From: Streptomyces sp. S.PB5
GTDB lineage: Bacteria; Actinomycetota; Actinomycetes; Streptomycetales; Streptomycetaceae
Assembly: GCF_030403745.1 (NCBI RefSeq)
Contig: NZ_JAQMWP010000004.1
Span: forward strand, 486,652-550,651
Length of the DNA: 64,000 nucleotides
Direction: 5' to 3'
The position numbers and the translations under genes are program-made. Below the pieces are notes generated by a model, which worked only from the letters and a program-made list of their open reading frames with translations, was not told where the DNA came from and searched no databases. Positions 52,664-64,000 of this stretch are shown here, one piece after another (position 1 is the stretch's first letter; every line of letters begins with the position of its first letter).

Positions 52664-54538
52664 GTGAGCGACACACAGACCCTGATCGAGAACCGTCCGC
52701 CCAGCGTGGCGACCCTCTTCCTGGAGCGCGTCTCGGCCACGCCGGACGCCGAGGCATATCGCTACCCCGTGCCTGCAGCCTCCGGCGAGGGGCCCGACGA
52801 GTGGAAGTCGCTGAGCTGGGGGCAGACCGCCGAGCGGGTCTACGCCATCGCCGCCGGTCTGATCGAGCTCGGGGTGGAGCCCGAGCAGCGGGTCGCGCTG
52901 TCCTCCTCGACCCGGATCGAGTGGATCCTCGCGGACCTCGGCATCCTGTGCGCCGGTGCCGCCACGACCACGGTGTATCCGCAGACCAACGCCGACGAGT
53001 CCGCGTTCATCGTCTCCGACTCCGACAGCCGGGTCCTCTTCGCGGAGAACGCCGAGCAGCTCGCCAAGGCGCAGGAGAAGCGCGCCGAGCTGCCCGACCT
53101 CCACCACGTCGTGGTCTTCGACGCCGAGGGCGTGGAGACCGGCGACTGGGTGCTGACCCTCGCCGAGCTGGAGGCCCGGGGCGCGGCCCGGCTGGAGAAG
53201 GACCCCGACCTGATCAAGGAGAAGGTCGGCGCGCTCACCAAGGACCAGCTGGCCACGCTGATCTACACCTCCGGCACCACCGGCCGCCCCAAGGGTGTGC
53301 GCCTGCCGCACGACAACTGGGCCTACATGGCCAAGGCCATCGCCGCAACCGGGCTGATCAGCTCCGAGGACGTGCAGTACCTGTGGCTGCCGCTCGCGCA
53401 CGTCTTCGGCAAGGTGCTCACCTCCGGGCAGATCGAGGTCGGCCACGTCACCGCCGTCGACGGCCGCGTCGACAAGATCATCGAGAATCTGCCGGTCGTG
53501 CAGCCGACGTACATGGCGGCCGTCCCGCGTATCTTCGAGAAGGTCTACAACGGCATCGCCAACAAGGCCCGTGCGGGCGGCGGCGCCAAGTACAAGATCT
53601 TCCAGTGGGCGGCCGGGGTCGCCCGCGAGTACGCCAAGGTCACCCAGGACAACTTCCGCCGCACCGGCACCGCGAGCGCCCCGTTCGCCCTGGAGGCCAA
53701 GCACAAGGTCGCCGACGCGCTGGTGTACGCCAAGATCCGCGAGGCGTTCGGCGGCAAGCTGCGCGCCTGTGTCTCCGGCTCCGTGGCCCTCGCCCCGGAG
53801 ATCGGGTTCTTCTTCGCCGGCGCCGGCATCCACATCCTCGAGGGCTACGGCCTCACGGAGTCCTCCGCCGCGTCCTTCGTGAACCCGGGCGAGGCCTACC
53901 GCACCGGTACGGTCGGCAAGCCGCTGCCCGGCACGGAGGTGCGGATCGCCGAGGACGGCGAGATCCTGCTGCGCGGGCCCGGCATCATGGAGGGCTACCA
54001 CGGGCTGCCCGAGAAGACCGCCGAGGTCCTGGAGGCCGACGGCTGGTTCCACACCGGGGACATCGGTGAGCTCTCGCCCGACGGGTACCTGCGGATCACC
54101 GACCGCAAGAAGGACCTCTTCAAGACCTCCGGCGGCAAGTACATCGCGCCGACCGAGGTGGAGGGTCAGTTCAAGTCGGTCTGCCCGTACGTCTCCAACA
54201 TCCTCGTGCACGGCGCCGACCGGAACTTCTGCACCGCGCTCATCGCGCTCGACGAGGTGTCGATCCTCGGCTGGGCGAAGGAGAACGGGCTGGACGGGAA
54301 GTCGTACGCGGAGGTCGTGGCCGCGCCGGTGACGGTCGAGATGATCGACGGGTACGTCAAGCAGCTCAACGAGGGTCTCCAGCGCTGGCAGACCATCAAG
54401 AAGTTCCGGCTGCTGCCTCGGGATCTCGACGTCGAGCACGGTGAGATCACGCCCAGCCTGAAGCTGAAGCGGCCCGTTGTGGAGCGGGAGTACAAGCACC
54501 TCATCGAGGAGATGTACGCCGGGACTCGCGAGAAGTAA
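52664..54538 (+). CDS. Long-chain fatty-acid--CoA ligase (AMP-forming)
   Basis: This 624-residue adenylate-forming enzyme activates fatty acids to acyl-CoA. The motifs are in order: LIYTSGTTGRPKGVRLPH near residue 200-217, EGYGLTESSA near 393-402, GWFHTGDIGEL near 460-470, and DRKKDLFKTSGGKYIAPTEVE near 480-500. Length and the insertion pattern fit FadD15-like enzymes. GTG 52664 has CCGGAGGATG just upstream. A palindrome at 52581-52598 may be a regulatory site. It is transcribed alone; a convergent regulator gene follows across a repeat. Confidence 0.92.
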   Translation: MSDTQTLIENRPPSVATLFLERVSATPDAEAYRYPVPAASGEGPDEWKSLSWGQTAERVYAIAAGLIELGVEPEQRVALSSSTRIEWILADLGILCAGAATTTVYPQTNADESAFIVSDSDSRVLFAENAEQLAKAQEKRAELPDLHHVVVFDAEGVETGDWVLTLAELEARGAARLEKDPDLIKEKVGALTKDQLATLIYTSGTTGRPKGVRLPHDNWAYMAKAIAATGLISSEDVQYLWLPLAHVFGKVLTSGQIEVGHVTAVDGRVDKIIENLPVVQPTYMAAVPRIFEKVYNGIANKARAGGGAKYKIFQWAAGVAREYAKVTQDNFRRTGTASAPFALEAKHKVADALVYAKIREAFGGKLRACVSGSVALAPEIGFFFAGAGIHILEGYGLTESSAASFVNPGEAYRTGTVGKPLPGTEVRIAEDGEILLRGPGIMEGYHGLPEKTAEVLEADGWFHTGDIGELSPDGYLRITDRKKDLFKTSGGKYIAPTEVEGQFKSVCPYVSNILVHGADRNFCTALIALDEVSILGWAKENGLDGKSYAEVVAAPVTVEMIDGYVKQLNEGLQRWQTIKKFRLLPRDLDVEHGEITPSLKLKRPVVEREYKHLIEEMYAGTREK

Positions 54539-54562
54539 GGGGTGGCGGGGGACTGCTCGGCG

Positions 54563-54606
54563 GCTGCGGGTGCTTCGTGGCTTGTCGCGCAGTTCCCCGC
54601 GCCCCT
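54563..54606. repeat. Dispersed intergenic repeat, copy 2 (44 bp)
   Basis: This sequence matches the element at 25211-25254 at 40 of 44 positions, same orientation on the plus strand. It fills most of the 73-bp gap between two convergent genes, so it may function as a bidirectional transcript end. Confidence 0.85.
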
Positions 54607-54611
54607 TCAGG

Positions 54612-55166
54612 TCAGTTGATGCGCCGCCTGCTCAGAAGGTGCCGCAGTTCTACTACTCGGGTGCGCTGCGGCTCGGCCAGATCGTTCTCCAGCTCCGCCA
54701 ATTGTCGGCCCACCTCCTCGTAGTCCGCCTGCTGTTGCGCCAGGAAGCGCTCCAACTGCTGGTTCTTTCGGTGCAGGTCCAGGAACACCGTCACCTTCGC
54801 CCGTAGCACCCACGGGTCGAAGGGCTTCGTCAGATAGTCCGCTGCCCCCGTCGCGTAGCCGCGGAAGGCGTAGCCGGAGTCGTCCTCCGCGCCGGTCAGG
54901 AAGATGATCGGGACGTCCTTGGTCTGGTCGAGCCGTTTGATGTTCGCGGCGGTCTCGAAGCCGTCCATGCCCGGCATGCGGACGTCGAGCAGGACGAGGG
55001 CGAACTGCTGGCGCAGCAGTGCCTTCATCGCCTCCTCGCCCGAACGTGCGCGTACCAGTGGCTCGTTGAGGGACCCCAGGACGGCCTCCAGGGCTACCAG
55101 GTTGTCCTCCATGTCGTCGACGAGGAGGATGCTGGCGCGCTCTTCGGTCGTTGCCTCAGCGCTCAT
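54612..55166 (-). CDS. Response regulator with receiver domain and C-terminal coiled coil, no DNA-binding domain
   Basis: This 184-residue protein has a complete receiver (about 12-130): acidic pair Asp17-Asp18, phospho-acceptor Asp61 (LLDVRMPGMDG), Thr91 and Lys114 (LTKPFD). A coiled-coil helix (about 130-175, LHRKNQQLERFLAQQQADYEEV) replaces an output domain. Signalling must be by protein contact. It lies 12 bp downstream of the hybrid kinase gene and is surely co-transcribed with it. The same pairing (HAMP-repeat hybrid kinase plus receiver/coiled-coil regulator) is known for OsaA-OsaB in S. coelicolor osmoadaptation; orthology cannot be decided from this window. Confidence 0.9.
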   Translation of the reverse strand: MSAEATTEERASILLVDDMEDNLVALEAVLGSLNEPLVRARSGEEAMKALLRQQFALVLLDVRMPGMDGFETAANIKRLDQTKDVPIIFLTGAEDDSGYAFRGYATGAADYLTKPFDPWVLRAKVTVFLDLHRKNQQLERFLAQQQADYEEVGRQLAELENDLAEPQRTRVVELRHLLSRRRIN

Positions 55167-55178
55167 GGTGACTGTGCC

Positions 55179-59336
<4,158 letters not shown>

Positions 59337-59438
59337 GGCGGCCCACTTCAGTAACTCGGCGCTTATGGGCGCAGTCAGTCTGTCACTCTGTCCGCATCGC
59401 CTGAGGCGTATTCGTCCGAACTGCTCGGGGAGCTGGAC

Positions 59439-61391
59439 ATGGGGGCCATTCCGGCGCAACGGGAGAGCGATCCCGGTGCTTCTGATGCGCCTGTGCACGA
59501 CGGTGTGCTCCCGTGCGCCCGGGCGCACGCGACCCTTTCCGGAAGCTCGCTCGCGCCGGGCGCCGCCCGCACGCTGCTGCGCGCCGCGTTCGCCGAATGG
59601 TCCGAACTGGGCCTGCCCGGCGCGGAACTGCTCACCGACCGGCTGGCCGACGACATCCTCGTGGTCGTCAGCGAACTGGTCACCAACGCGGTCGTCCACG
59701 CCGGCACCGACGTCGAGCTGGACTGCACGCTGGAGGAGACGGGCGCCGTCCTCGTCGAGGTCTGCGACCGCCACCCCTCGCGCGCCCCGCGCGGCAGCGA
59801 GCCCGAACCGTCGTACAGCACACCGGAGTACGGCCGCGGACTGCGCCTGGTCGCCACGCTCTCCGAGTGCTGGGGCATCACCTACCGCAGAGGCGCCAAG
59901 ACGGTGTGGGCGCGGCTGTCCGACGAGGCCGGCGCGGCCGTCGGGGAGATCGAGGCACACGCCGGGGAGCGCGCGTCCGAGCGCGGTCTGAAGGTGGCCG
60001 AGGTGCTCGCGCCCGACGCTCCCGCCGCCCTCCGGGCGCACACGAGCCGCGGAGACCCCCGGCGGGCCGAGCGCGACCGCGAGTGGCTCAACCGCGGCGC
60101 CCTGTCCTTCCTGGCCGAGGCCTCGGACCTGCTCGCCGGGCAGCTCGACGAGGACCATGTCGCCGCGCTCACCGGACAGCTGGTCGTGCCGCGACTGGCC
60201 GACTGGTGCGCGGTGTGGCTGGAGGACGAGCACATGGGGCGCGGGGGCTGGGGCGCCGACGGGCTCGGCGCGGCGGGACCCCGGCTCGCCCGCGTCTGGC
60301 ACGGACACGAGAACCGCATCGAGGAACTGCGCCGGGCCCTGGAGAAGGACCCGCCGCGGTTGGCGGACCCGCCGAGTTCCGGGCCCGTGCCGTTCCCCTG
60401 GCCCGCCGACGCGCTGGGCACGCACGGGGTGCACGGCACGGCACTGGCGTACCGCCTGATCGCGGGCGGCCGTCCGCTCGGCACGCTCGTCATCGGGCGG
60501 TCCGGGCTGCTCCGCTTCCCCGACGAGGTCACCGGGCTCGTCGAGGACCTCGGCCGCCGGGTCGCGCTCGCCATCGGCGCGGCCCGCCAGTACGCCCGCC
60601 AGGCCACCATCAGTGCCGTCCTGCAGCGCGGCCTGCTGCCCGGCGCGGTCGCGGAGATCCCCGGGATGCGCAGCGCGCTGGTCTACGAGCCGTGCGACAA
60701 GGGCGGACCGAGCGGCGACTTCTACGACCTCTTCCCGGCCGGCGACGGCCGCTGGTGCTTCGCCGTCGGCGATGTGCAGGGCAAGGGCCCCGAGGCGGCG
60801 GTCGTGATCGGCCTGGCCCGCCCGTGGCTGCGCCTGCTGGCCCGCGAGGGCTACCGCGTCTCCGACGTCCTCGACCGCCTCAACCAGCTGCTCCTCGACG
60901 ATGCCACCGAGGCCGCCGACGCCGCCGCCCGCGCCCTGATCGCCGCGGGCGGCCAGTCCCTGGCCGGCGACGGCCCCCAGACCCGCTTCCTCTCCCTCCT
61001 CTACGGCGAACTGGTCCCCTTCGACGGCGGTGTCCGCTGCACCCTCGCCTCGGCCGGCCACCCGCTGCCCTTACTCCTCGGCGCGGGCGGCGAGGTCCGT
61101 ACCGCCGCCCGTCCGCAGACCCTGCTCGGGGTCATCGAGGACGAGACGTACACCAGCGAGAGCTTCGAACTGCGCCCCGGCGACACCTTGCTCGCCGTCA
61201 CGGACGGGGTGACCGAGCGCCGCTGCGGCTCCCGTCAGTTCGACGACGCCGACGGCCTCGCGGCGGCGCTGGCCGGCTGCTCGGGGCTGACCGCGCCGCT
61301 GATCGCGGAGCGGATCAGACGGCTGGTGCACGAGTTCGGGGGGCGGCCGCCGGAGGACGATCTGGCGCTGCTGGTCCTCCAGGCGGAGTAA
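59439..61391 (+). CDS. SpoIIE-type PP2C phosphatase with N-terminal anti-sigma-like ATPase and GAF domain
   Basis: This 650-residue cytoplasmic regulator has an N-terminal HATPase/RsbW-like domain (about 30-155, with LVVVSELVTNAVVHAG and GRGLRLVATLSECWG). A GAF-like domain (about 210-370) and a SpoIIE/RsbU phosphatase (about 390-650) follow, with GPSGDFYDLF, VGDVQGKGPEAA, TDGVTE and DDLALLV metal-binding segments. Proteins of this type both phosphorylate and dephosphorylate anti-sigma-factor antagonists. GGGGAG is 6 nt before ATG 59439. It is divergent from the HAMP-array kinase (102 bp between), so co-regulation is plausible. No sigma or antagonist gene is in the window. Confidence 0.9.
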   Translation: MGAIPAQRESDPGASDAPVHDGVLPCARAHATLSGSSLAPGAARTLLRAAFAEWSELGLPGAELLTDRLADDILVVVSELVTNAVVHAGTDVELDCTLEETGAVLVEVCDRHPSRAPRGSEPEPSYSTPEYGRGLRLVATLSECWGITYRRGAKTVWARLSDEAGAAVGEIEAHAGERASERGLKVAEVLAPDAPAALRAHTSRGDPRRAERDREWLNRGALSFLAEASDLLAGQLDEDHVAALTGQLVVPRLADWCAVWLEDEHMGRGGWGADGLGAAGPRLARVWHGHENRIEELRRALEKDPPRLADPPSSGPVPFPWPADALGTHGVHGTALAYRLIAGGRPLGTLVIGRSGLLRFPDEVTGLVEDLGRRVALAIGAARQYARQATISAVLQRGLLPGAVAEIPGMRSALVYEPCDKGGPSGDFYDLFPAGDGRWCFAVGDVQGKGPEAAVVIGLARPWLRLLAREGYRVSDVLDRLNQLLLDDATEAADAAARALIAAGGQSLAGDGPQTRFLSLLYGELVPFDGGVRCTLASAGHPLPLLLGAGGEVRTAARPQTLLGVIEDETYTSESFELRPGDTLLAVTDGVTERRCGSRQFDDADGLAAALAGCSGLTAPLIAERIRRLVHEFGGRPPEDDLALLVLQAE

Positions 61392-61501
61392 TCCCTACCC
61401 GCCGTCACGCAGAGTCGATTCGCCCGAATAGGTCGATTGGCGGATATTCACACTTTCCATACATGAATCTGTGGGGGACGTTTCCACGAAACGAGGAAAG
61501 C

Positions 61502-64000
61502 GTGTTGCACAGAAACTGGAAAGCGACCGGACTGGGTGGGATCAGTCTGGCGCTGCTGGCGGCGGGAACGCTTGCCGGCTCGACCGGAGCCTCGGTGGCA
61601 TTCGCCGCCGGTGACGGTGACGGCACAGTCACCGTCAGGGTGGTCACCGAGGTCGATGCCGACGGCGCCTACGACAGCGTTCTGGAGCCCGGCCTGTCCG
61701 GAGTGAAGGTCACCCTGACCGACGACGCCGGCACGGTACTGACCGCGACGACCGGTTCCGACGGCACCGCCGTCTTCACCCCGGCGTCCTCCACCCTCAC
61801 CGGAGGCAAGTACCGCATCCAGGTCGCCAACCCCGACCCGGACAACCTGTCCGAAGCGGTCTCGGGTCTCGGCACCGGCCCCGACGTCATGCGCTCCTCC
61901 GTCGGCTTCGTCGACGTCAGCGGCGGCACCGACGTCACGTACACGACCGGCTTCTGGGAGCCGGACCTGTACTGCCAGGAGAATCCGAACCTGGTCACCT
62001 GCGGCCTCGCCAAGGGCGACGCGACCGGACAGCAGGGTCTGCTCTCCTTCCCTTCGAACTTCGTCAGCTACCAGGACGGCTCGGTCAGCCAGCTGACCGA
62101 CAACACCCAGCAGCAGGCGGTCTTCGGCATCGGCACCGACCGCACGGGCAACATCTACGCGGGCACGTCGGTCAAGCGGCACACGGAGTACGGCCCGGCG
62201 GGCGCGGTCAACGCGATCTACCGGTACAACTCCACCAGCCAGGCGCTGACGACCTTCGTCACCCTGCCCGGCACGCTGACCGCCCACGACAGCTCCACGA
62301 ACTACCTCCACGACGACGTCATCTACGACAAGGTCGGCCGTGAAGGACTCGGTGACGTCGACGTCTCCGGCGACGGCAAGACCCTCTACGCCGTCAACCT
62401 CAACGACTCGAAGCTGTACACCGTGCCCATCCAGGGCACCGGCGACGCGGTCACCGCGGGCACACCGACGGGGTACGACATCCCCAAGCCGTCGTCCTGT
62501 GTCGGCGAATGGCACCCGTACGGCATCGGCGTGCGCGGCAGCCGCGTCCTGGTCGGCGGTGTGTGCGGTGCCGAGTCGACCGTGACCGACACCGTGGCCT
62601 GGGGCGACCCGTCCCAGCTGAGCGCCCACGTCCAGGAGTTCAGCGGCGGCGCGTTCAGCGAGATCTTCACCCACGCGCTGGACTACCCGCGCGGCTGCGC
62701 CTACCGCTTCACCGGCACCCCGGACACGTTCTACCGCTGCGACGACACCACCACCGTCGGCCAGCGGATGAGCGCCGCCTGGGAGGCCTGGAACGAGCGC
62801 GTGCCCGAGCCTGAGGAGCACACGTTCGTCGCCGCGCCGCAGCCGATGCTCTCCAACATCGAGATCGCGGACAACGGCGACCTGATCCTCGGCTACCGCG
62901 ACCGCTTCGCCGACATGCAGGGCACCGCCACCTACCTCTACGGCTCCACGACCACCCAGGCCGGAGCCGTCGCCGCGGGTGACGTGCTGCGGGCCTGCGT
63001 GGCCGGTGGGACGTACACGCTGGAGAACAACGGTGGCTGCGGTTCGCTGACCGGTGCGCTGCCGGGCAACAAGCTCGGCCCGGGTGACGGTGAGTTCTAC
63101 GACGACCTCACCGTCCTGTCCGACGCCCAGCACGACCAGATCACCGAGGGCGGCCTGGTCCTCCAGCCGTACCGGAACAAGCTGTGGAGCACCGCCTTCG
63201 ACCCGTACACCAACCAGGCGTACGAGCAGGGTGTCCGCCGCTGGACCGCCGACTCCGGGGCCATCGAGGCCAACCTGACGCTGAAGTCCACCTTCAGCGA
63301 GGGCTCGAACCTCTTCGGCAAGGGCAACGGCCTCGCGGACCTGGAGATGATCTGCGACCAGGCTCCCGTCCAGATCGGCAACCGGGTCTGGTACGACACC
63401 GACGGCGACGGCATTCAGGACCCGTCCGAGCCGCCGATCGCCGGAGTCGTCGTCACGCTGAAGGACAAGGACGGCAACACCCTCACCGCCACGACCGACG
63501 CCAACGGCGAGTACTACATCGGCACGGCGGAAGGGCTGAAGCCCGACACCGAGTACGAGGTCACCTTCGACTACAGCGGTATCGACACGTCCACGCTGCC
63601 CGGCTCCCCGCCGCTCGACACGCTCAAGTGGACGGCGCAGGAGGCCGGTTCGGACCGGCAGATCGACTCCGACGTCGACTCCACCGGCAAGACCACCGTC
63701 ACGGTCGGACCGGCGGGCTACGTCAACCACGACATCGACGCGGGCCTGTTCGCGCCGATGAACAAGCTGGGTGACTTCGTCTGGTACGACACCAATGGCA
63801 ATGGCATCCAGGATGCGGACGAGAAGCCGGCTCCCGGTGTCAAGGTCGATCTGGTCGACCCGGCCACGGGTGATGTCATCAAGTCGACGACGACGGATGA
63901 CCAGGGTAAGTACCTGTTCGATCAGCTGCCTGATGGTTCGTACAAGGTCTGTTTCGTGAAGCCTGAGGGCTATGACTGGACGAAGCAGAACGCTGGTGCC
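61502..64000 (+). CDS. Large secreted surface protein with SdrD B-like repeats (3' end outside window)
   Basis: The frame is open to the window end: at least 833 residues. A signal peptide (hydrophobic about residues 10-32, cut after AFA near 36) is followed by a first B-like domain (about 42-130). A large region (about 150-615) shows beta-propeller-like repeats of unknown ligand (QAVFGIGTDRTGNIYAGT, GLGDVDVSGDGKTLYAVN). SdrD B-like modules then begin near 623 (IGNRVWYDTDGDGIQD) and 757 (LGDFVWYDTNGNGIQD), each with a calcium loop. Related proteins end with LPXTG or a membrane anchor. GTG 61502 with GAGGAAAG upstream is preferred; ATG 61463 lacks one. A role in adhesion or surface structure is inferred. 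Confidence 0.85.
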   Translation, partial: MLHRNWKATGLGGISLALLAAGTLAGSTGASVAFAAGDGDGTVTVRVVTEVDADGAYDSVLEPGLSGVKVTLTDDAGTVLTATTGSDGTAVFTPASSTLTGGKYRIQVANPDPDNLSEAVSGLGTGPDVMRSSVGFVDVSGGTDVTYTTGFWEPDLYCQENPNLVTCGLAKGDATGQQGLLSFPSNFVSYQDGSVSQLTDNTQQQAVFGIGTDRTGNIYAGTSVKRHTEYGPAGAVNAIYRYNSTSQALTTFVTLPGTLTAHDSSTNYLHDDVIYDKVGREGLGDVDVSGDGKTLYAVNLNDSKLYTVPIQGTGDAVTAGTPTGYDIPKPSSCVGEWHPYGIGVRGSRVLVGGVCGAESTVTDTVAWGDPSQLSAHVQEFSGGAFSEIFTHALDYPRGCAYRFTGTPDTFYRCDDTTTVGQRMSAAWEAWNERVPEPEEHTFVAAPQPMLSNIEIADNGDLILGYRDRFADMQGTATYLYGSTTTQAGAVAAGDVLRACVAGGTYTLENNGGCGSLTGALPGNKLGPGDGEFYDDLTVLSDAQHDQITEGGLVLQPYRNKLWSTAFDPYTNQAYEQGVRRWTADSGAIEANLTLKSTFSEGSNLFGKGNGLADLEMICDQAPVQIGNRVWYDTDGDGIQDPSEPPIAGVVVTLKDKDGNTLTATTDANGEYYIGTAEGLKPDTEYEVTFDYSGIDTSTLPGSPPLDTLKWTAQEAGSDRQIDSDVDSTGKTTVTVGPAGYVNHDIDAGLFAPMNKLGDFVWYDTNGNGIQDADEKPAPGVKVDLVDPATGDVIKSTTTDDQGKYLFDQLPDGSYKVCFVKPEGYDWTKQNAGA

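Noticed and set aside
59337..61061. In-frame extension of the HAMP kinase by about 575 residues at its N-terminus
   Set aside because: It runs antisense through the SpoIIE-type phosphatase gene, whose motifs are clear, and has no homology-like features; the ATG at 59336 fits the divergent promoter.

Overview
The window is chromosomal DNA from a high-G+C actinomycete, almost certainly a Streptomyces. Coding third positions are strongly G/C-biased, GTG starts are common, and the order of core genes (rplU-rpmA-obgE, proB-proA, two spore-wall genes, nadD, an LCP gene, rsfS, leuS, comEA-comEC, holA, rpsT-lepA) is the one I recall from Streptomyces chromosomes. No phage, plasmid, transposase, rRNA or CRISPR array is visible.

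Region by region: (1) 1-2.0 kb has the end of a family 2 glycosyltransferase and an RmlC epimerase, directly upstream of (2) the ribosomal genes rplU and rpmA and the GTPase gene obgE (2.0-4.2 kb). (3) 4.3-8.9 kb holds three tandem secreted seven-repeat FG-GAP beta-propeller paralogues, followed by a Tat-exported PhoD phosphatase (9.0-10.6 kb). (4) 10.9-19.9 kb is a wall-polymer locus: a fused ribitol-phosphate cytidylyltransferase/reductase, two membrane-anchored CDP-glycerol/ribitol polymerase-like proteins, a family 2 glycosyltransferase and a polysaccharide pyruvyl transferase. (5) 20-30.7 kb carries proline synthesis (proB, proA), SCO2583/SCO2584-type spore-wall proteins, an M48 protease, two tiny membrane proteins, nadD, an LCP protein resembling PdtA, rsfS and a histidine phosphatase. 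(6) Two identical tRNA-Ala(GGC) genes at 30.8 and 34.0 kb bracket a divergent regulator/MFS exporter pair and two small zinc-finger proteins.

(7) 34.1-37.1 kb encodes a two-gene redox module: a NuoF-like flavoprotein fused to a ferredoxin, and a bis-heme membrane protein. (8) 37.3-40.4 kb is leuS, preceded by a 12-residue Leu-rich leader peptide and an intrinsic terminator, which has the form of a transcription attenuator. (9) 40.5-49.1 kb has a coiled-coil membrane protein, degV, comEA, comEC, an arylamine N-acetyltransferase, small proteins and holA, with G-rich codon use and low-complexity insertions. (10) 49.4-54.5 kb has a SnoaL-like protein, rpsT, lepA and an acyl-CoA ligase. (11) 54.6-61.4 kb is a signalling block: a coiled-coil response regulator, a soluble hybrid histidine kinase with a seven-fold HAMP array, and a divergent SpoIIE-type phosphatase. 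(12) The window ends inside a large secreted SdrD-B-type surface protein.

Themes: most accessory genes concern the cell envelope (wall polymer synthesis, attachment, decoration, spore wall, secreted adhesins). Many core genes appear to start without a leader: a TANNNT -10 element lies 6-9 bases before the start codon. No single gene stands out as an entirely new system. The best candidates for something undescribed are the leuS attenuator, the NuoF-like/bis-heme redox pair, the FG-GAP triplet and the HAMP-array signalling cluster.
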